64,000 bases of DNA from Clostridium sp. cel8 (GTDB lineage Bacteria; Bacillota; Clostridia; Clostridiales; Clostridiaceae): positions 93,672-157,671 of the forward strand of contig NZ_JACGAG010000005.1 of the NCBI RefSeq assembly GCF_014050525.1, in the 5' to 3' direction. The notes beneath the pieces were generated by a model that had not been told where the DNA came from, made no database searches, and saw only the letters and a list, made by a program, of their open reading frames with translations. Of the stretch, positions 32,979 to 41,625 are shown piece after piece. Each line of letters opens with the position of its first letter. Position 1 is the stretch's first letter. The position numbers were made by a program, and so were the translations under genes.

Positions 32979-34595
32979 ATGAGCAAATCTTATGAGTTTA
33001 CATCTAATAAAAATAATATTTATACTTTATTAAAAGATATGGCACATAACTTTAATTGTGATATAGCGTCAATTTTAAATTTTAATATACATGAAAGCTT
33101 TGTCATGTTAGATAAAATTTTAACTTTAAAAGATAACTATTCAAAAACTGTATCTAAACTATCAAAAATAACTATAAATAATTTTTATAAAAAACAGTTA
33201 AAGCTGTTATATGAAAATGGAAAGATAGTTTTATTGAAAAAGGATGAAAATAAATACTCTTCTATGTTCTTAGATGATGTACAAGAGGAATTGTTCATAC
33301 CTATAGAAAGTAAAAATAGTTCAATGACATTTATATATTTATGTTCATTAAATAATAAGAGTATAAATATTGATTTTGTTGGCAAAGATTCATTTATATA
33401 TATTATACATTCTATTATGGATATATATAAAATAAGATATGTTGATAAGAAAAATGATACTATGTTTGAATTTATTAACATGATGACAAGAATGTTTAAG
33501 CAAAAAGGAGATTTAGTAGTACTTCATCCATATAATGTAGCTGATATTTCAAAGAAAATAGCTATACAATTAAAATTAAATTATGATTCAATAAATAAAG
33601 TATATTTTGCAGCTATTTTACATGATATAGGTAAGTTGTATATAAATAAAGATGTATTTGATAAACAAAATAAACAACATAAACTAACGGAAAATGAATA
33701 TGAGATATTTAAACAACATAGTATGTACGGGTATAATTTATTAAAAAATATATATCCTGATGTAGCTATATTCATTAAGCATCATCATGAAAGAGTCGAT
33801 GGTACAGGCTATCCAGATAATTTAAAAGATAATCAAATTCCATTGGAAAGTAAAATAATTTCTGTTGCCAATGAAATAGATAGAATGTATTCGTTTAGGA
33901 AAAATAGTAATTCTAAAGATTCAGAAGAGTTAATTGTAGAACTTATACATTCAATTGATAAGAAATTTGATAGTAGAGTTGTAGATGAAGCTATAAAAAT
34001 AATATTAAATTCTAAACATGGTAATATATATAAATTAAATAATGAATTTGAATGGAGTACCCTTATAATAAAAACACATGAAGGATTATATTCAATAAAT
34101 GGGATATTGAGAAATATAAATTACAATTATATATTTAAATCTGATGATCTTAACTTTTTGAATAACATAAATGTGGATGATATAAAATTTGTGAATTTAT
34201 ATATATATAAAAATATGATTGATATACATAAATACAACATTTATTTTGACTTTTACAAAGAAAATACCCTACTCATAAGAGAAATCAATGAGTTCGTATT
34301 TGATGATTCATTTAATTTAGAATGGATATTACAAGCAGAATTAGCATTTAATAGTTTAAGTATAGGGAAAATTACAATATGTAAAATTGGACATAAATCT
34401 TTGATATTCTATGTTCCTATTAATATAAATAGTTCATTTAATAAAAATGTTTTTAATGTAAATATAAATTTTAAAAATAAGGATAAATTAACTGTTTCAG
34501 GTGTAATAATTAAATTATTTAAATTAGGAGTAAATTATTATTATGAATTAGAATATGTAAATATACCTGAAATTATAAGGAAAAAATTATTTTAG
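32979..34595 (+). CDS. HD-GYP domain protein (putative cyclic-di-GMP phosphodiesterase) with divergent flanks
   Basis: 538 residues. Residues 1-165 resemble a degenerate GAF-like sensor. The HD-GYP domain (about 175-330) holds the metal pair in L-H-D-I-G-K near 213 and H-H-H-E-R-V-D-G-T-G-Y-P near 267, so catalysis looks possible. Residues 340-538 are a further domain of mixed strands that I do not recognise. No membrane span is seen. ATG 32979 follows AAGGAG; a frame from 32946 includes that SD and is rejected. Confidence 0.8.
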   Translation: MSKSYEFTSNKNNIYTLLKDMAHNFNCDIASILNFNIHESFVMLDKILTLKDNYSKTVSKLSKITINNFYKKQLKLLYENGKIVLLKKDENKYSSMFLDDVQEELFIPIESKNSSMTFIYLCSLNNKSINIDFVGKDSFIYIIHSIMDIYKIRYVDKKNDTMFEFINMMTRMFKQKGDLVVLHPYNVADISKKIAIQLKLNYDSINKVYFAAILHDIGKLYINKDVFDKQNKQHKLTENEYEIFKQHSMYGYNLLKNIYPDVAIFIKHHHERVDGTGYPDNLKDNQIPLESKIISVANEIDRMYSFRKNSNSKDSEELIVELIHSIDKKFDSRVVDEAIKIILNSKHGNIYKLNNEFEWSTLIIKTHEGLYSINGILRNINYNYIFKSDDLNFLNNINVDDIKFVNLYIYKNMIDIHKYNIYFDFYKENTLLIREINEFVFDDSFNLEWILQAELAFNSLSIGKITICKIGHKSLIFYVPININSSFNKNVFNVNINFKNKDKLTVSGVIIKLFKLGVNYYYELEYVNIPEIIRKKLF

Positions 34596-34689
34596 AAATT
34601 TAAAAAAATAAGTTAAGAGTATCTTTAGATATTAATAAAATTAGTATTGTAAATTACGAATAATTAATATTAATTGTAAAAAAAGCTCT

Positions 34690-34750
34690 TTGACAGATAT
34701 TTCTCCATAAGGTATTATATATGTAAATGCAATTAAGTTGCATTTACATA
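34690..34750 (+). promoter_or_regulatory. znuA promoter with zinc-type palindromic operator
   Basis: TTGACA (34690-34695) and TATTAT (34713-34718) have a 17-base spacer. A perfect 13-5-13 palindrome, TATGTAAATGCAA-TTAAG-TTGCATTTACATA (34720-34750), covers the start site. Its core TGCAA-N5-TTGCA (34728-34742) equals the core of the operator before znuCB. Confidence 0.75.
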
Positions 34751-34769
34751 TCAATGGGGAGGAAGTAAA

Positions 34770-35690
34770 ATGTTAAAAAAAAATAAGTTATTTTCTGTAA
34801 TTATAATATTTAGTTGTATTATGTTTATGTTTTCAGGATGCAATAATAAAAAAACAGCTACAGATAATAAAAGTAAATCTAAATTAGATGTAGTTGTATC
34901 ATTTAATGTTATGAGGGAATTTGCTTCAGCTATTGGAAAAGATAAGATAAATATTACAACAATTATACCTAATGGTACAGAACCACATGACTTTGAACCA
35001 ACAGTAAAGGATCTTAAGATACTTAGTAATGCAGATATATTTATATACAATGGACTTGGAATGGAATCTTGGAAAGATAAAGTATTGGATTCTGTAGATA
35101 ATAAAAATTTGATTGTAGTAAATACATCGGATGGGACTAATGCAATTAAAAATACTGATTCAGGTGAAATAAAGGAACATGGACAATATGATCCTCATGT
35201 GTGGTTAGGATTAAAAGAAGCAAAAGTTCAAATAAAAAATATAAAAGATGCCTTAATAAAAGCAGATCCTTCTAATAAGACGTTTTATGAAAAAAATTAC
35301 ACTGATTTTTCAAAACAGATTGATGATCTTTATAATGAGTATAGTGAAAAATTTAATTCAGTAAAAAATAAGAATTTTGTAACAGGACATGCAGCTTTTG
35401 CATATTTATGCAGGGATTATGGATTAAAACAAAATAGTGTAGAAGATGTTTTTGCAGAAGGAGAACCATCTCCTAAGAAATTAGAAAGCTTAGTAGAATA
35501 TTGTAAAGAAAATAAAATTAAAACAATATTTGTAGAAAGTATGATTAGCCCAAAGGTGTCTAACACTCTTGCAAAAGAGGTAGGAGCTAAAGTGCAAAAA
35601 ATATATACTATGGAAAGTAAGGAAGACAATAAAAATTATATTGAGAGTATGAGATATAACCTCCAGGCTATTTATGATAGTTTAAAATAA
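34770..35690 (+). CDS. znuA: Zinc ABC transporter substrate-binding lipoprotein, ZnuA/AdcA type
   Basis: 306 residues with a lipobox F-S-G-C near residue 24. The cluster A-I metal ligands are in place: H in E-P-H-D-F-E-P near 74, H in D-P-H-V-W-L near 142 and H in V-T-G-H-A-A-F near 208, with a carboxylate-bearing C-lobe near 274. The His-rich loop of many ZnuA proteins is short (K-E-H-G-Q-Y). It is the likely receptor for ZnuCB encoded 10 kb upstream. SD GGGGAGG precedes ATG. Confidence 0.9.
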   Translation: MLKKNKLFSVIIIFSCIMFMFSGCNNKKTATDNKSKSKLDVVVSFNVMREFASAIGKDKINITTIIPNGTEPHDFEPTVKDLKILSNADIFIYNGLGMESWKDKVLDSVDNKNLIVVNTSDGTNAIKNTDSGEIKEHGQYDPHVWLGLKEAKVQIKNIKDALIKADPSNKTFYEKNYTDFSKQIDDLYNEYSEKFNSVKNKNFVTGHAAFAYLCRDYGLKQNSVEDVFAEGEPSPKKLESLVEYCKENKIKTIFVESMISPKVSNTLAKEVGAKVQKIYTMESKEDNKNYIESMRYNLQAIYDSLK

Positions 35691-35786
35691 TTTTAAAGTA
35701 AGTAGGATAAAATGACTACAGGTATAAAAAGAATAGTAATGTGCAAAATTAATTATATAATGAGAAAATAGAGGAAGATGGTTAAA

Positions 35787-35903
35787 ATGTATGAAAATAT
35801 TGAAAGATACTTGCGTATGATAATGGGAATTGTATCTGTAGTTATGCCTATTATTTTTGTATATTTTCTACTGCACATTGGAAAAAATGATAGAAATTCA
35901 TAG
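35787..35903 (+). CDS. Small single-span membrane protein (38 aa)
   Basis: Frame from ATG 35787 to TAG 35903, with GAGGA upstream; an in-frame ATG at 35778 is an alternative. The product starts M-Y-E-N-I-E-R-Y-L-R, has one hydrophobic span of about 20 residues and ends polar (K-N-D-R-N-S). It lies 96 bases after znuA and before a good terminator, so it may be co-transcribed. Unknown function. Confidence 0.5.
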   Translation: MYENIERYLRMIMGIVSVVMPIIFVYFLLHIGKNDRNS

Positions 35904-35919
35904 AATCATTTAAAATATA

Positions 35920-35955
35920 AAAAAACTAGAACAAATTAAGTGTTCTAGTTTTTTT
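35920..35955 (+). terminator. Terminator after the znuA region
   Basis: Stem AAAACTAGAACA/TGTTCTAGTTTT (35922-35952), with A and T runs on the two sides; it can serve both directions. Confidence 0.85.
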
Positions 35956-35980
35956 AAGTAAAAATTTAAAATTAGTTCTA

Positions 35981-36277
35981 TTAGTTATTATTAATATCTA
36001 CTTTAAGAGATTCCTCTACATATACTGTATCTAGATCTACTTCATCATTTTTTACCTTAAATTCAGCTAATCTATGTATTGTAGTATCACCATACATAGG
36101 AACATTTTCTTCACTTTCTAGAATATATTTTATATTTTTAGTAGTTGGATTTATAAATTTATGAATTGACCAAATTCTGCAGTAATTTTTAGTGTTTTTA
36201 GTTTGTACTATGTTTGCATCCTTAGTTTTGCTATCATAAGTAAAATTATGTTCATTATCCCATATCTTAATTTCCAT
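35981..36277 (-). CDS. Hypothetical protein (98 aa)
   Basis: A soluble protein starting M-E-I-K-I-W-D-N-E-H with GAGAGGAG before ATG, and strands such as Y-C-R-I-W-S-I-H-K-F near residue 32 and E-E-N-V-P-M-Y-G-D-T-T near 56. The alternating pattern suggests a small all-beta fold. It stands alone on the minus strand between two terminator-like hairpins. I do not recognise a family. Confidence 0.6.
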   Translation of the reverse strand: MEIKIWDNEHNFTYDSKTKDANIVQTKNTKNYCRIWSIHKFINPTTKNIKYILESEENVPMYGDTTIHRLAEFKVKNDEVDLDTVYVEESLKVDINNN

Positions 36278-36431
36278 AGTTATTCTCCTCTCTAAATTTC
36301 ATATTAATATATATATTATGGCATAATAAATTATATGTAAAGTCATATATAGATATAATTTAATACATTTTCTCATTTTATTTATTTTTTAATAATAATT
36401 TCATATAATAGTATTAAGGGGGGGGATGGAC

Positions 36432-37808
36432 TTGAAAAAAACCTATGTTTTGGATACAAATGTTATTTTATATTCGCCTGGAGCAATATTGTCTTTTGGT
36501 GACTCTGATGTAGTTATACCTGAAGTGGTATTTGAAGAGCTAGATAAATTTAAAAAACATAAAGATGATCTAGGCGTAAATGCAAGGCATGCAGCAAGAC
36601 TTATAGATGATTTCAGAAAAATTGGAAAGCTAAGTAAAGGAGTAGAACTTCCAGGTGGAGGTAAACTAAGAGTAGAGATGAATCACTATGATACCAAAAT
36701 ACCACCATCTTGGGATAAAAATAAGCCAGACAATAGGATAATTCAAGTATGCATGGGACTCAAAGAGCAAGGAGAGAATGTTTGCCTAATAACAAAGGAT
36801 ATATTTGAAAGAATTAAAGCTGATACTGTTGAAATAAATGTGGAGGATTTCTACGAAAAAATAGTACCTGAAGATGAAAGTCAGTATACTGGAAGAACTG
36901 ACCTATATATATCTGAAAGTGATATGTCTAAGTTTTATAAGAATGGATTTATAGATATGAAAGATGTGAAATTTTATTCAGAATCAAAAAATGGCTATGA
37001 AATACCTACTTTGTATACAAATGAATTTATTATATTACATTGTATGGATAATTTAAAACAAACTGCACTTGCTAGATTTGATGGGGAAAAGATTGTAGAG
37101 CTTAATTTTAAAGAAAATAGCATAATAGGAATAACTCCTAAAAATGTAGGGCAAAAGTTTATGCTTGAAGCTCTTCTTACAGATGCTAATTCAGCTCCAC
37201 TTGTAATAATTAAGGGACCTGCAGGTACGGCAAAAACTTTATTTTCACTTGCTGCAGGACTTCATAGCATATTAGAAGATAATAAGAGTAACTATAGAAG
37301 AATATTAGTTTGTAGGCCAAATATAACTATGGATGATGACATTGGATTTTTGCCAGGAACAGAACAGGAAAAAATATCTCCATTTATGAGACCTATACTT
37401 GACAATTTGGAAATACTAGTTGATTCTGATGAAAAGGAAAGATATAAAAATGAAAAGGAACTGGCAGATAAAATAAAAGAATTGTTTGATAGGCGTATAA
37501 TAGTTACTGAAGCTGTAGGATATTTAAGAGGTCGTTCTATAGTAAAAAATTGGCTCATAATAGACGAAGCTCAAAATCTTACACCAAAGCAGGTAAAAGC
37601 TATTATAACTCGTGTAGGCATTGGAACAAAACTTGTACTTGAAGGAGATCCTGAGCAAATAGATCAGCCATTTTTAGATTCTAGATCAAATGGACTTAGC
37701 TATGCATCTGAAAAGATGAAAGGAAGTAAGCTTTGTTATCAAATTACTTTAAAACACAATGAATGTGAGAGATCCCCACTTGCATATGAGGCTTCAAAGC
37801 AATTATAG
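36432..37808 (+). CDS. PIN domain-PhoH family ATPase (YlaK-like)
   Basis: About 458 residues. Residues 1-140 are a PIN ribonuclease domain with Y-V-L-D-T-N-V-I-L near residue 3 and further acidic positions (V-F-E-E-L-D-K-F near 35, D-N-R-I near 98). Residues about 240-455 are the PhoH ATPase with Walker A G-P-A-G-T-A-K-T near 262, Walker B L-I-I-D-E-A-Q near 375 and E-G-D-P-E-Q-I-D near 402. Such fusions are thought to be RNA helicase-nucleases. TTG 36432 is preferred because the very G-rich SD (GGGGGGGG) touches ATG 36426. Confidence 0.87.
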   Translation: MKKTYVLDTNVILYSPGAILSFGDSDVVIPEVVFEELDKFKKHKDDLGVNARHAARLIDDFRKIGKLSKGVELPGGGKLRVEMNHYDTKIPPSWDKNKPDNRIIQVCMGLKEQGENVCLITKDIFERIKADTVEINVEDFYEKIVPEDESQYTGRTDLYISESDMSKFYKNGFIDMKDVKFYSESKNGYEIPTLYTNEFIILHCMDNLKQTALARFDGEKIVELNFKENSIIGITPKNVGQKFMLEALLTDANSAPLVIIKGPAGTAKTLFSLAAGLHSILEDNKSNYRRILVCRPNITMDDDIGFLPGTEQEKISPFMRPILDNLEILVDSDEKERYKNEKELADKIKELFDRRIIVTEAVGYLRGRSIVKNWLIIDEAQNLTPKQVKAIITRVGIGTKLVLEGDPEQIDQPFLDSRSNGLSYASEKMKGSKLCYQITLKHNECERSPLAYEASKQL

Positions 37809-37858
37809 GCACTATTTTATATAAATTTGTGATTAAACTTTTGAAATTGTAGAAAAAA

Positions 37859-37895
37859 AGCTCCCGATTAATTTATCAGGAGCTCTTATATTTTT
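37859..37895 (+). terminator. Terminator of the PIN-PhoH gene
   Basis: Stem AGCTCC-C-GAT with ATC-A-GGAGCT (one mismatch), followed by a T-rich run. Confidence 0.75.
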
Positions 37896-38050
37896 AAAAT
37901 TTAATGATTTAGGGCAATATATTAATAATACTTTTTTTAAAAACTTATTATTTATTGAATTTTTATTTAATTTATTAATATCTCTATTTAAAAAATGAGA
38001 TATTTATTGTACAATATTGAAAGATATAATTGTAGAAAGGAAAAATAATA

Positions 38051-39061
38051 ATGAAAAAAAAGGGACCAAAAGGTAAAAGTAAGAAACACATATTGAGAAA
38101 TATATTAATGTTTTTTGCCTTTGAATTCGTATTTACTGCAATTACAGCTCCTTTTATTGTATTTCGAGGACCATTTGAAAATGTTAAAAGAACAGTAGTT
38201 GGTGCAGCAATGACAACTTTAAAACATCAATATATTGCAAAGGCATTTTTATCTGATTCTGAAATAAAAGAAATACTTGGTAAAAGTGAAATAGATAGTA
38301 CAAGACAACAAAATGTGAATAGTCTATCTAGTTTTGCTAATAATCATGATGACAGCATAGAAAGAGAAGATATAAGTGACGGGACTAAGTTTAAAGGATA
38401 TATGCTTATAGTTCATGATCCTACAAGAGTTAAGGTAGGATACAGTAAAAAGTTAGGGGTAGCAGGGGAACTAACAAGTAATATAGCAAAGGATAATAAT
38501 GCTGTAGCGGCAATAAATGGTGGTGGATTTACAGATAGTTCATCTAAGGATAGTGAATGGACAGGCACAGGAGGCGAGCCGGTAGGATTACTTATGAGTA
38601 ATGGAAAAATTCTACACAATGATGAAAAGGATAATAATAAAAAGCAACAAGTAATGGCAATAACAAAAGAAGGACAATTGCTTGTAGGCTATCATTCTTT
38701 AAATGAATTAAAAGAGCTTGACGTTACAGAAGCTATATCTTTTGGACCTGCATTAGTTATAAATGGAGAAGGAACAATAAAATCTGGTGATGGAAATTGG
38801 GGTATAGCTCCTAGAACAGCTATAGGACAAAGAAAAGATGGAGCAATATTAATGCTTGTTATAGATGGTAGACAGACAACAAGTGTAGGAGCTTCACTTA
38901 GAGATGTGCAAAATATAATGATAAAATACGGTGCTGTAAACGCCACAAATTTAGATGGAGGATCATCATCTACCATGTATTATAAAGGGAAAGTAATCAA
39001 CAATCCATGTGATCCTTTAGGAGAAAGATCGGTACCATCTGCTATTTATGTTGCCCAATAG
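38051..39061 (+). CDS. Phosphodiester glycosidase family protein (NAGPA domain), membrane anchored
   Basis: 336 residues with one N-terminal span (about 17-40). The outer domain shows A-I-N-G-G-G-F near residue 155, G-E-P-V-G-L-L near 176, R-T-A-I-G-Q near 256 and N-L-D-G-G-S-S-S-T-M near 300, the NAGPA signature also seen in exopolysaccharide-linked proteins. It probably cuts or edits a cell-surface glycan with phosphodiester-linked sugars; the natural substrate is unknown. AAAGGAAAAATAATA precedes ATG. Confidence 0.82.
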   Translation: MKKKGPKGKSKKHILRNILMFFAFEFVFTAITAPFIVFRGPFENVKRTVVGAAMTTLKHQYIAKAFLSDSEIKEILGKSEIDSTRQQNVNSLSSFANNHDDSIEREDISDGTKFKGYMLIVHDPTRVKVGYSKKLGVAGELTSNIAKDNNAVAAINGGGFTDSSSKDSEWTGTGGEPVGLLMSNGKILHNDEKDNNKKQQVMAITKEGQLLVGYHSLNELKELDVTEAISFGPALVINGEGTIKSGDGNWGIAPRTAIGQRKDGAILMLVIDGRQTTSVGASLRDVQNIMIKYGAVNATNLDGGSSSTMYYKGKVINNPCDPLGERSVPSAIYVAQ

Positions 39062-39090
39062 TCAAAAGATAGCCAAAAGGAGAGTGTTAC

Positions 39091-40116
39091 ATGAAAATTT
39101 TTAAAACAATTATAGTTTGGGCACTTATATCTCTTGTAGTACAGTTTTTGGGAATGTATTATGTTAATAATTATTTTTTATCTTCTAGTACTAATATAAA
39201 AACAGAGAAAGTAGTTGAGGAAGTTCCAGAAGAGGAAGATGTTGATATTAATATACCAGATGATGCTGAAAATATAAAGTTGTCTTTTGATGGTATGTAT
39301 GTTGCATATTATTATGATGGTTTCCTTAAAGTAGTAGATACAAAAACTGGAGATATAGAGAAAATAAGTTTTGATAATGGAGCTAAGCTTTCTTTTTACA
39401 AATGGCTTCCTGATAGAGATAGAATGCTTATAGCTGAGAAAGAAATATCTAACAATAGAGCTAATTTTAAATTAAAATACTTTGATGTTGATAAAAATAT
39501 AAAAGAGGACATCAAAGAACTTTCAGATTTTAGTGAAGGGACTGAAATTAAAGATATTGAAGAGTCACCTCTTACAAATGTTGCATATATAAAAATGCAG
39601 GATAAAGGAAATAGAACAACTATTTATAGACTTAATATAATGAGTGAAATTCAAAGAATAAGCACAAATTCCTATATGGTAGGTGATATTGGTATACTAT
39701 CTTTAAAAGATAAACTCATATATGAAGATAAAGTATATAATAAGATTTATATATCAGGAGAAGATAGACCACTTTACATAGATGGAGTTGAAAATCTTGC
39801 CTGGATAGGCGTTGATAGTGAAGATAATATATATGTTGGAGATTTGGAAAATGAGAAAATAAGGAGTATATATTATGGAAGTATAGATAAAGATACATCT
39901 AGTTATGAAAAGGTAGATATTGGTGAATATGTTGACAAAAGTGATATATACATATCTAACTCTGGACGAATATATGTAAATGATAATTTAAAGGGTATAG
40001 TTAGAGATGTTTTAAATGGAAAGGAATATATATATCAGGGGAAATTTATTCAAATCAACGAAGGAGAAATAGCATCTGTAAGTGATGGAAAATTATTAAA
40101 AACTCTGATAAACTAG
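39091..40116 (+). CDS. Membrane-anchored, predicted beta-propeller-like protein, unknown
   Basis: 341 residues. One N-terminal span (about 5-27) is followed by an acidic linker (E-E-V-P-E-E-E-D-V near residue 43) and then repeated strand-turn units such as S-F-D-G-M-Y-V-A-Y-Y, Y-K-W-L-P-D-R-D-R and V-D-S-E-D-N-I-Y-V-G, reminiscent of WD40/YVTN blades. It lies 29 bases after the glycosidase gene, so the two likely form an operon at the cell surface. No catalytic motif is visible and the family was not recognised. Confidence 0.6.
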   Translation: MKIFKTIIVWALISLVVQFLGMYYVNNYFLSSSTNIKTEKVVEEVPEEEDVDINIPDDAENIKLSFDGMYVAYYYDGFLKVVDTKTGDIEKISFDNGAKLSFYKWLPDRDRMLIAEKEISNNRANFKLKYFDVDKNIKEDIKELSDFSEGTEIKDIEESPLTNVAYIKMQDKGNRTTIYRLNIMSEIQRISTNSYMVGDIGILSLKDKLIYEDKVYNKIYISGEDRPLYIDGVENLAWIGVDSEDNIYVGDLENEKIRSIYYGSIDKDTSSYEKVDIGEYVDKSDIYISNSGRIYVNDNLKGIVRDVLNGKEYIYQGKFIQINEGEIASVSDGKLLKTLIN

Positions 40117-40176
40117 TATATGTATTGTCTAAGGCATACAGTGAAATAAAATATTTAAAATGAAAGAAGTGATTAC

Positions 40177-40824
40177 TTGAATACAGTGATATTAAGCAAA
40201 GTGCTTGTTATACCAGGAATACTTATAGGACTTACGATTCACGAGTATGCCCATGCCTTTGTTGCAGATAGATTAGGTGATAAGACACCAAAGTTTCAAG
40301 GAAGGCTTACATTAAATCCACTTGTACACATAGATATAGTTGGATTTATAATGATACTCTTAGTTGGCTTTGGATGGGCAAAGCCAGTGGAAACAAATCC
40401 TAGTGCATATAGGAATGGATACAAAGATGACTTAAAGGTGTCAATTGCAGGACCTATGGCAAATTTAATAGTGGCGTTTATATTTACATTTATTACTGTA
40501 TTTTTTTATAAGTTTACAATTGGAAATAATTTAATTTTATATACAATTGTCAATATAATTATAAAAATGCTTTTACAAGTGGTAAGTATAAATTGTATGC
40601 TTTTTGTATTTAATTTAATACCAATACCGGGATTAGATGGATTTCATATACTTAGAGATTTATTTCCATCAACATATTATAATATATCAGATAAGCTTTA
40701 TAGATACCAACTTATAATACTTATAGTATTTGTAGCAACGCCAGTTGCATATTATATAGTTGGAATACCATCAGGACTTATATACAGCAAGTTTATAAAA
40801 ATAGCTACTTCACTAATAGGTTAG
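40177..40824 (+). CDS. Site-2 protease family membrane metalloprotease (M50)
   Basis: 215 residues, about six spans. The zinc motif H-E-Y-A-H is near residue 23 and the second ligand region N-L-I-P-I-P-G-L-D-G near 147, the H-E-x-x-H and N-x-x-P-x-x-x-x-D-G signature. It lacks PDZ domains, so it is of the short YwhC/YdiL type. The start is TTG 40177. Its substrate is unknown; gene order suggests a link with the two anchored surface proteins upstream. Confidence 0.85.
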   Translation: MNTVILSKVLVIPGILIGLTIHEYAHAFVADRLGDKTPKFQGRLTLNPLVHIDIVGFIMILLVGFGWAKPVETNPSAYRNGYKDDLKVSIAGPMANLIVAFIFTFITVFFYKFTIGNNLILYTIVNIIIKMLLQVVSINCMLFVFNLIPIPGLDGFHILRDLFPSTYYNISDKLYRYQLIILIVFVATPVAYYIVGIPSGLIYSKFIKIATSLIG

Positions 40825-40840
40825 TGAAATAGCTATTTTT
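40796..40840 (+). terminator. Terminator overlapping the end of the M50 protease gene
   Basis: A long hairpin, AAAATAGCTA-c-TTCACTAA with TTAGTGAAATAGCTATTTTT, begins inside the last codons and ends in T5. Confidence 0.8.
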
Positions 40841-40882
40841 AAAGCTCGTTTACATAAAACTTTAATTTAGAGGAGAATCGAT

Positions 40883-41518
40883 ATGAGGCTTAGAAAAAAA
40901 TGGTGGGCTAGACCTGAAATGGAAGCTAGTAATTTAGTTAAAATAAATGCTGGAGAATATAAAGGAAAGTGGAAGGAAGAATTTAAAAATGAAAATCCAA
41001 TATATCTTGAACTTGGATGTGGAAGAGGAAGATTTTTGTGCTCTCAGGCTAAAAATAATAAAGACAAGAATTATATAGGAATTGATTTAAAAGATGAGGT
41101 TCTTGTTTACACACTTAGAAAAATCAAGGAGATGGAGTTGGAAAATGTAAGAATAATACCTATGAATATAGCAGGTATTGAAGACATATTTGAAGAGAAT
41201 GAAATAAGTAAAATATACATAAACTTTTGTAATCCATGGCCTAAAAAGAGGCATAATAAAAGAAGACTTACTCACACTAGATTTTTAGCAATGTATAAGA
41301 AATTTTTAAAGCCTAAAAGTGAAATATGGTTTAAAACTGATGATGTTGAACTCTTTGAAGATTCACAAGAATATTTTAAAGAAAGTAATTTCAGTATAGA
41401 ATATTTGACATATGATTTACATAATAGTGATTTTACTGAAAATGTAGTTACAGAATATGAAGAAAAATTCACAGCACTTGGCATGAAAACCATGTTTTTA
41501 ATAGCAAAGATGATATAA
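40883..41518 (+). CDS. trmB: tRNA (guanine-N7-)-methyltransferase
   Basis: 211 residues; makes m7G46 in tRNA. SAM motif I is [10 protein letters not shown] near residue 47, and the catalytic/binding region is [16 protein letters not shown] near 114. Asn stands where many homologues have Asp (D-P-W-P); I believe this form is common in clostridia, so activity is likely kept. AGAGGAG precedes ATG 40883. It is convergent with the following HD-GYP gene. Confidence 0.92.
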   Translation: MRLRKKWWARPEMEASNLVKINAGEYKGKWKEEFKNENPIYLELGCGRGRFLCSQAKNNKDKNYIGIDLKDEVLVYTLRKIKEMELENVRIIPMNIAGIEDIFEENEISKIYINFCNPWPKKRHNKRRLTHTRFLAMYKKFLKPKSEIWFKTDDVELFEDSQEYFKESNFSIEYLTYDLHNSDFTENVVTEYEEKFTALGMKTMFLIAKMI

Positions 41519-41549
41519 TATAATTTATTTTTTAATTTATAGTTAAAAA

Positions 41550-41602
41550 TGACAAAGAATGAAGATGAATAGGTGTTTACATTCTTTGTCATAATTATTT
41601 TT
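41550..41602. terminator. Hairpin between trmB and the convergent HD-GYP gene
   Basis: Perfect 12-bp stem TGACAAAGAATG (41550-41561) with CATTCTTTGTCA (41580-41591), then an A+T-rich tail with T runs. Confidence 0.78.
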
Positions 41603-41625
41603 ACTACATATTATTATTTATCATA

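Noticed and set aside
34720..34750. Terminator of the HD-GYP gene
   Set aside because: The palindrome has no T-tract and starts directly after the -10 of a 17-base-spaced promoter, which fits an operator.
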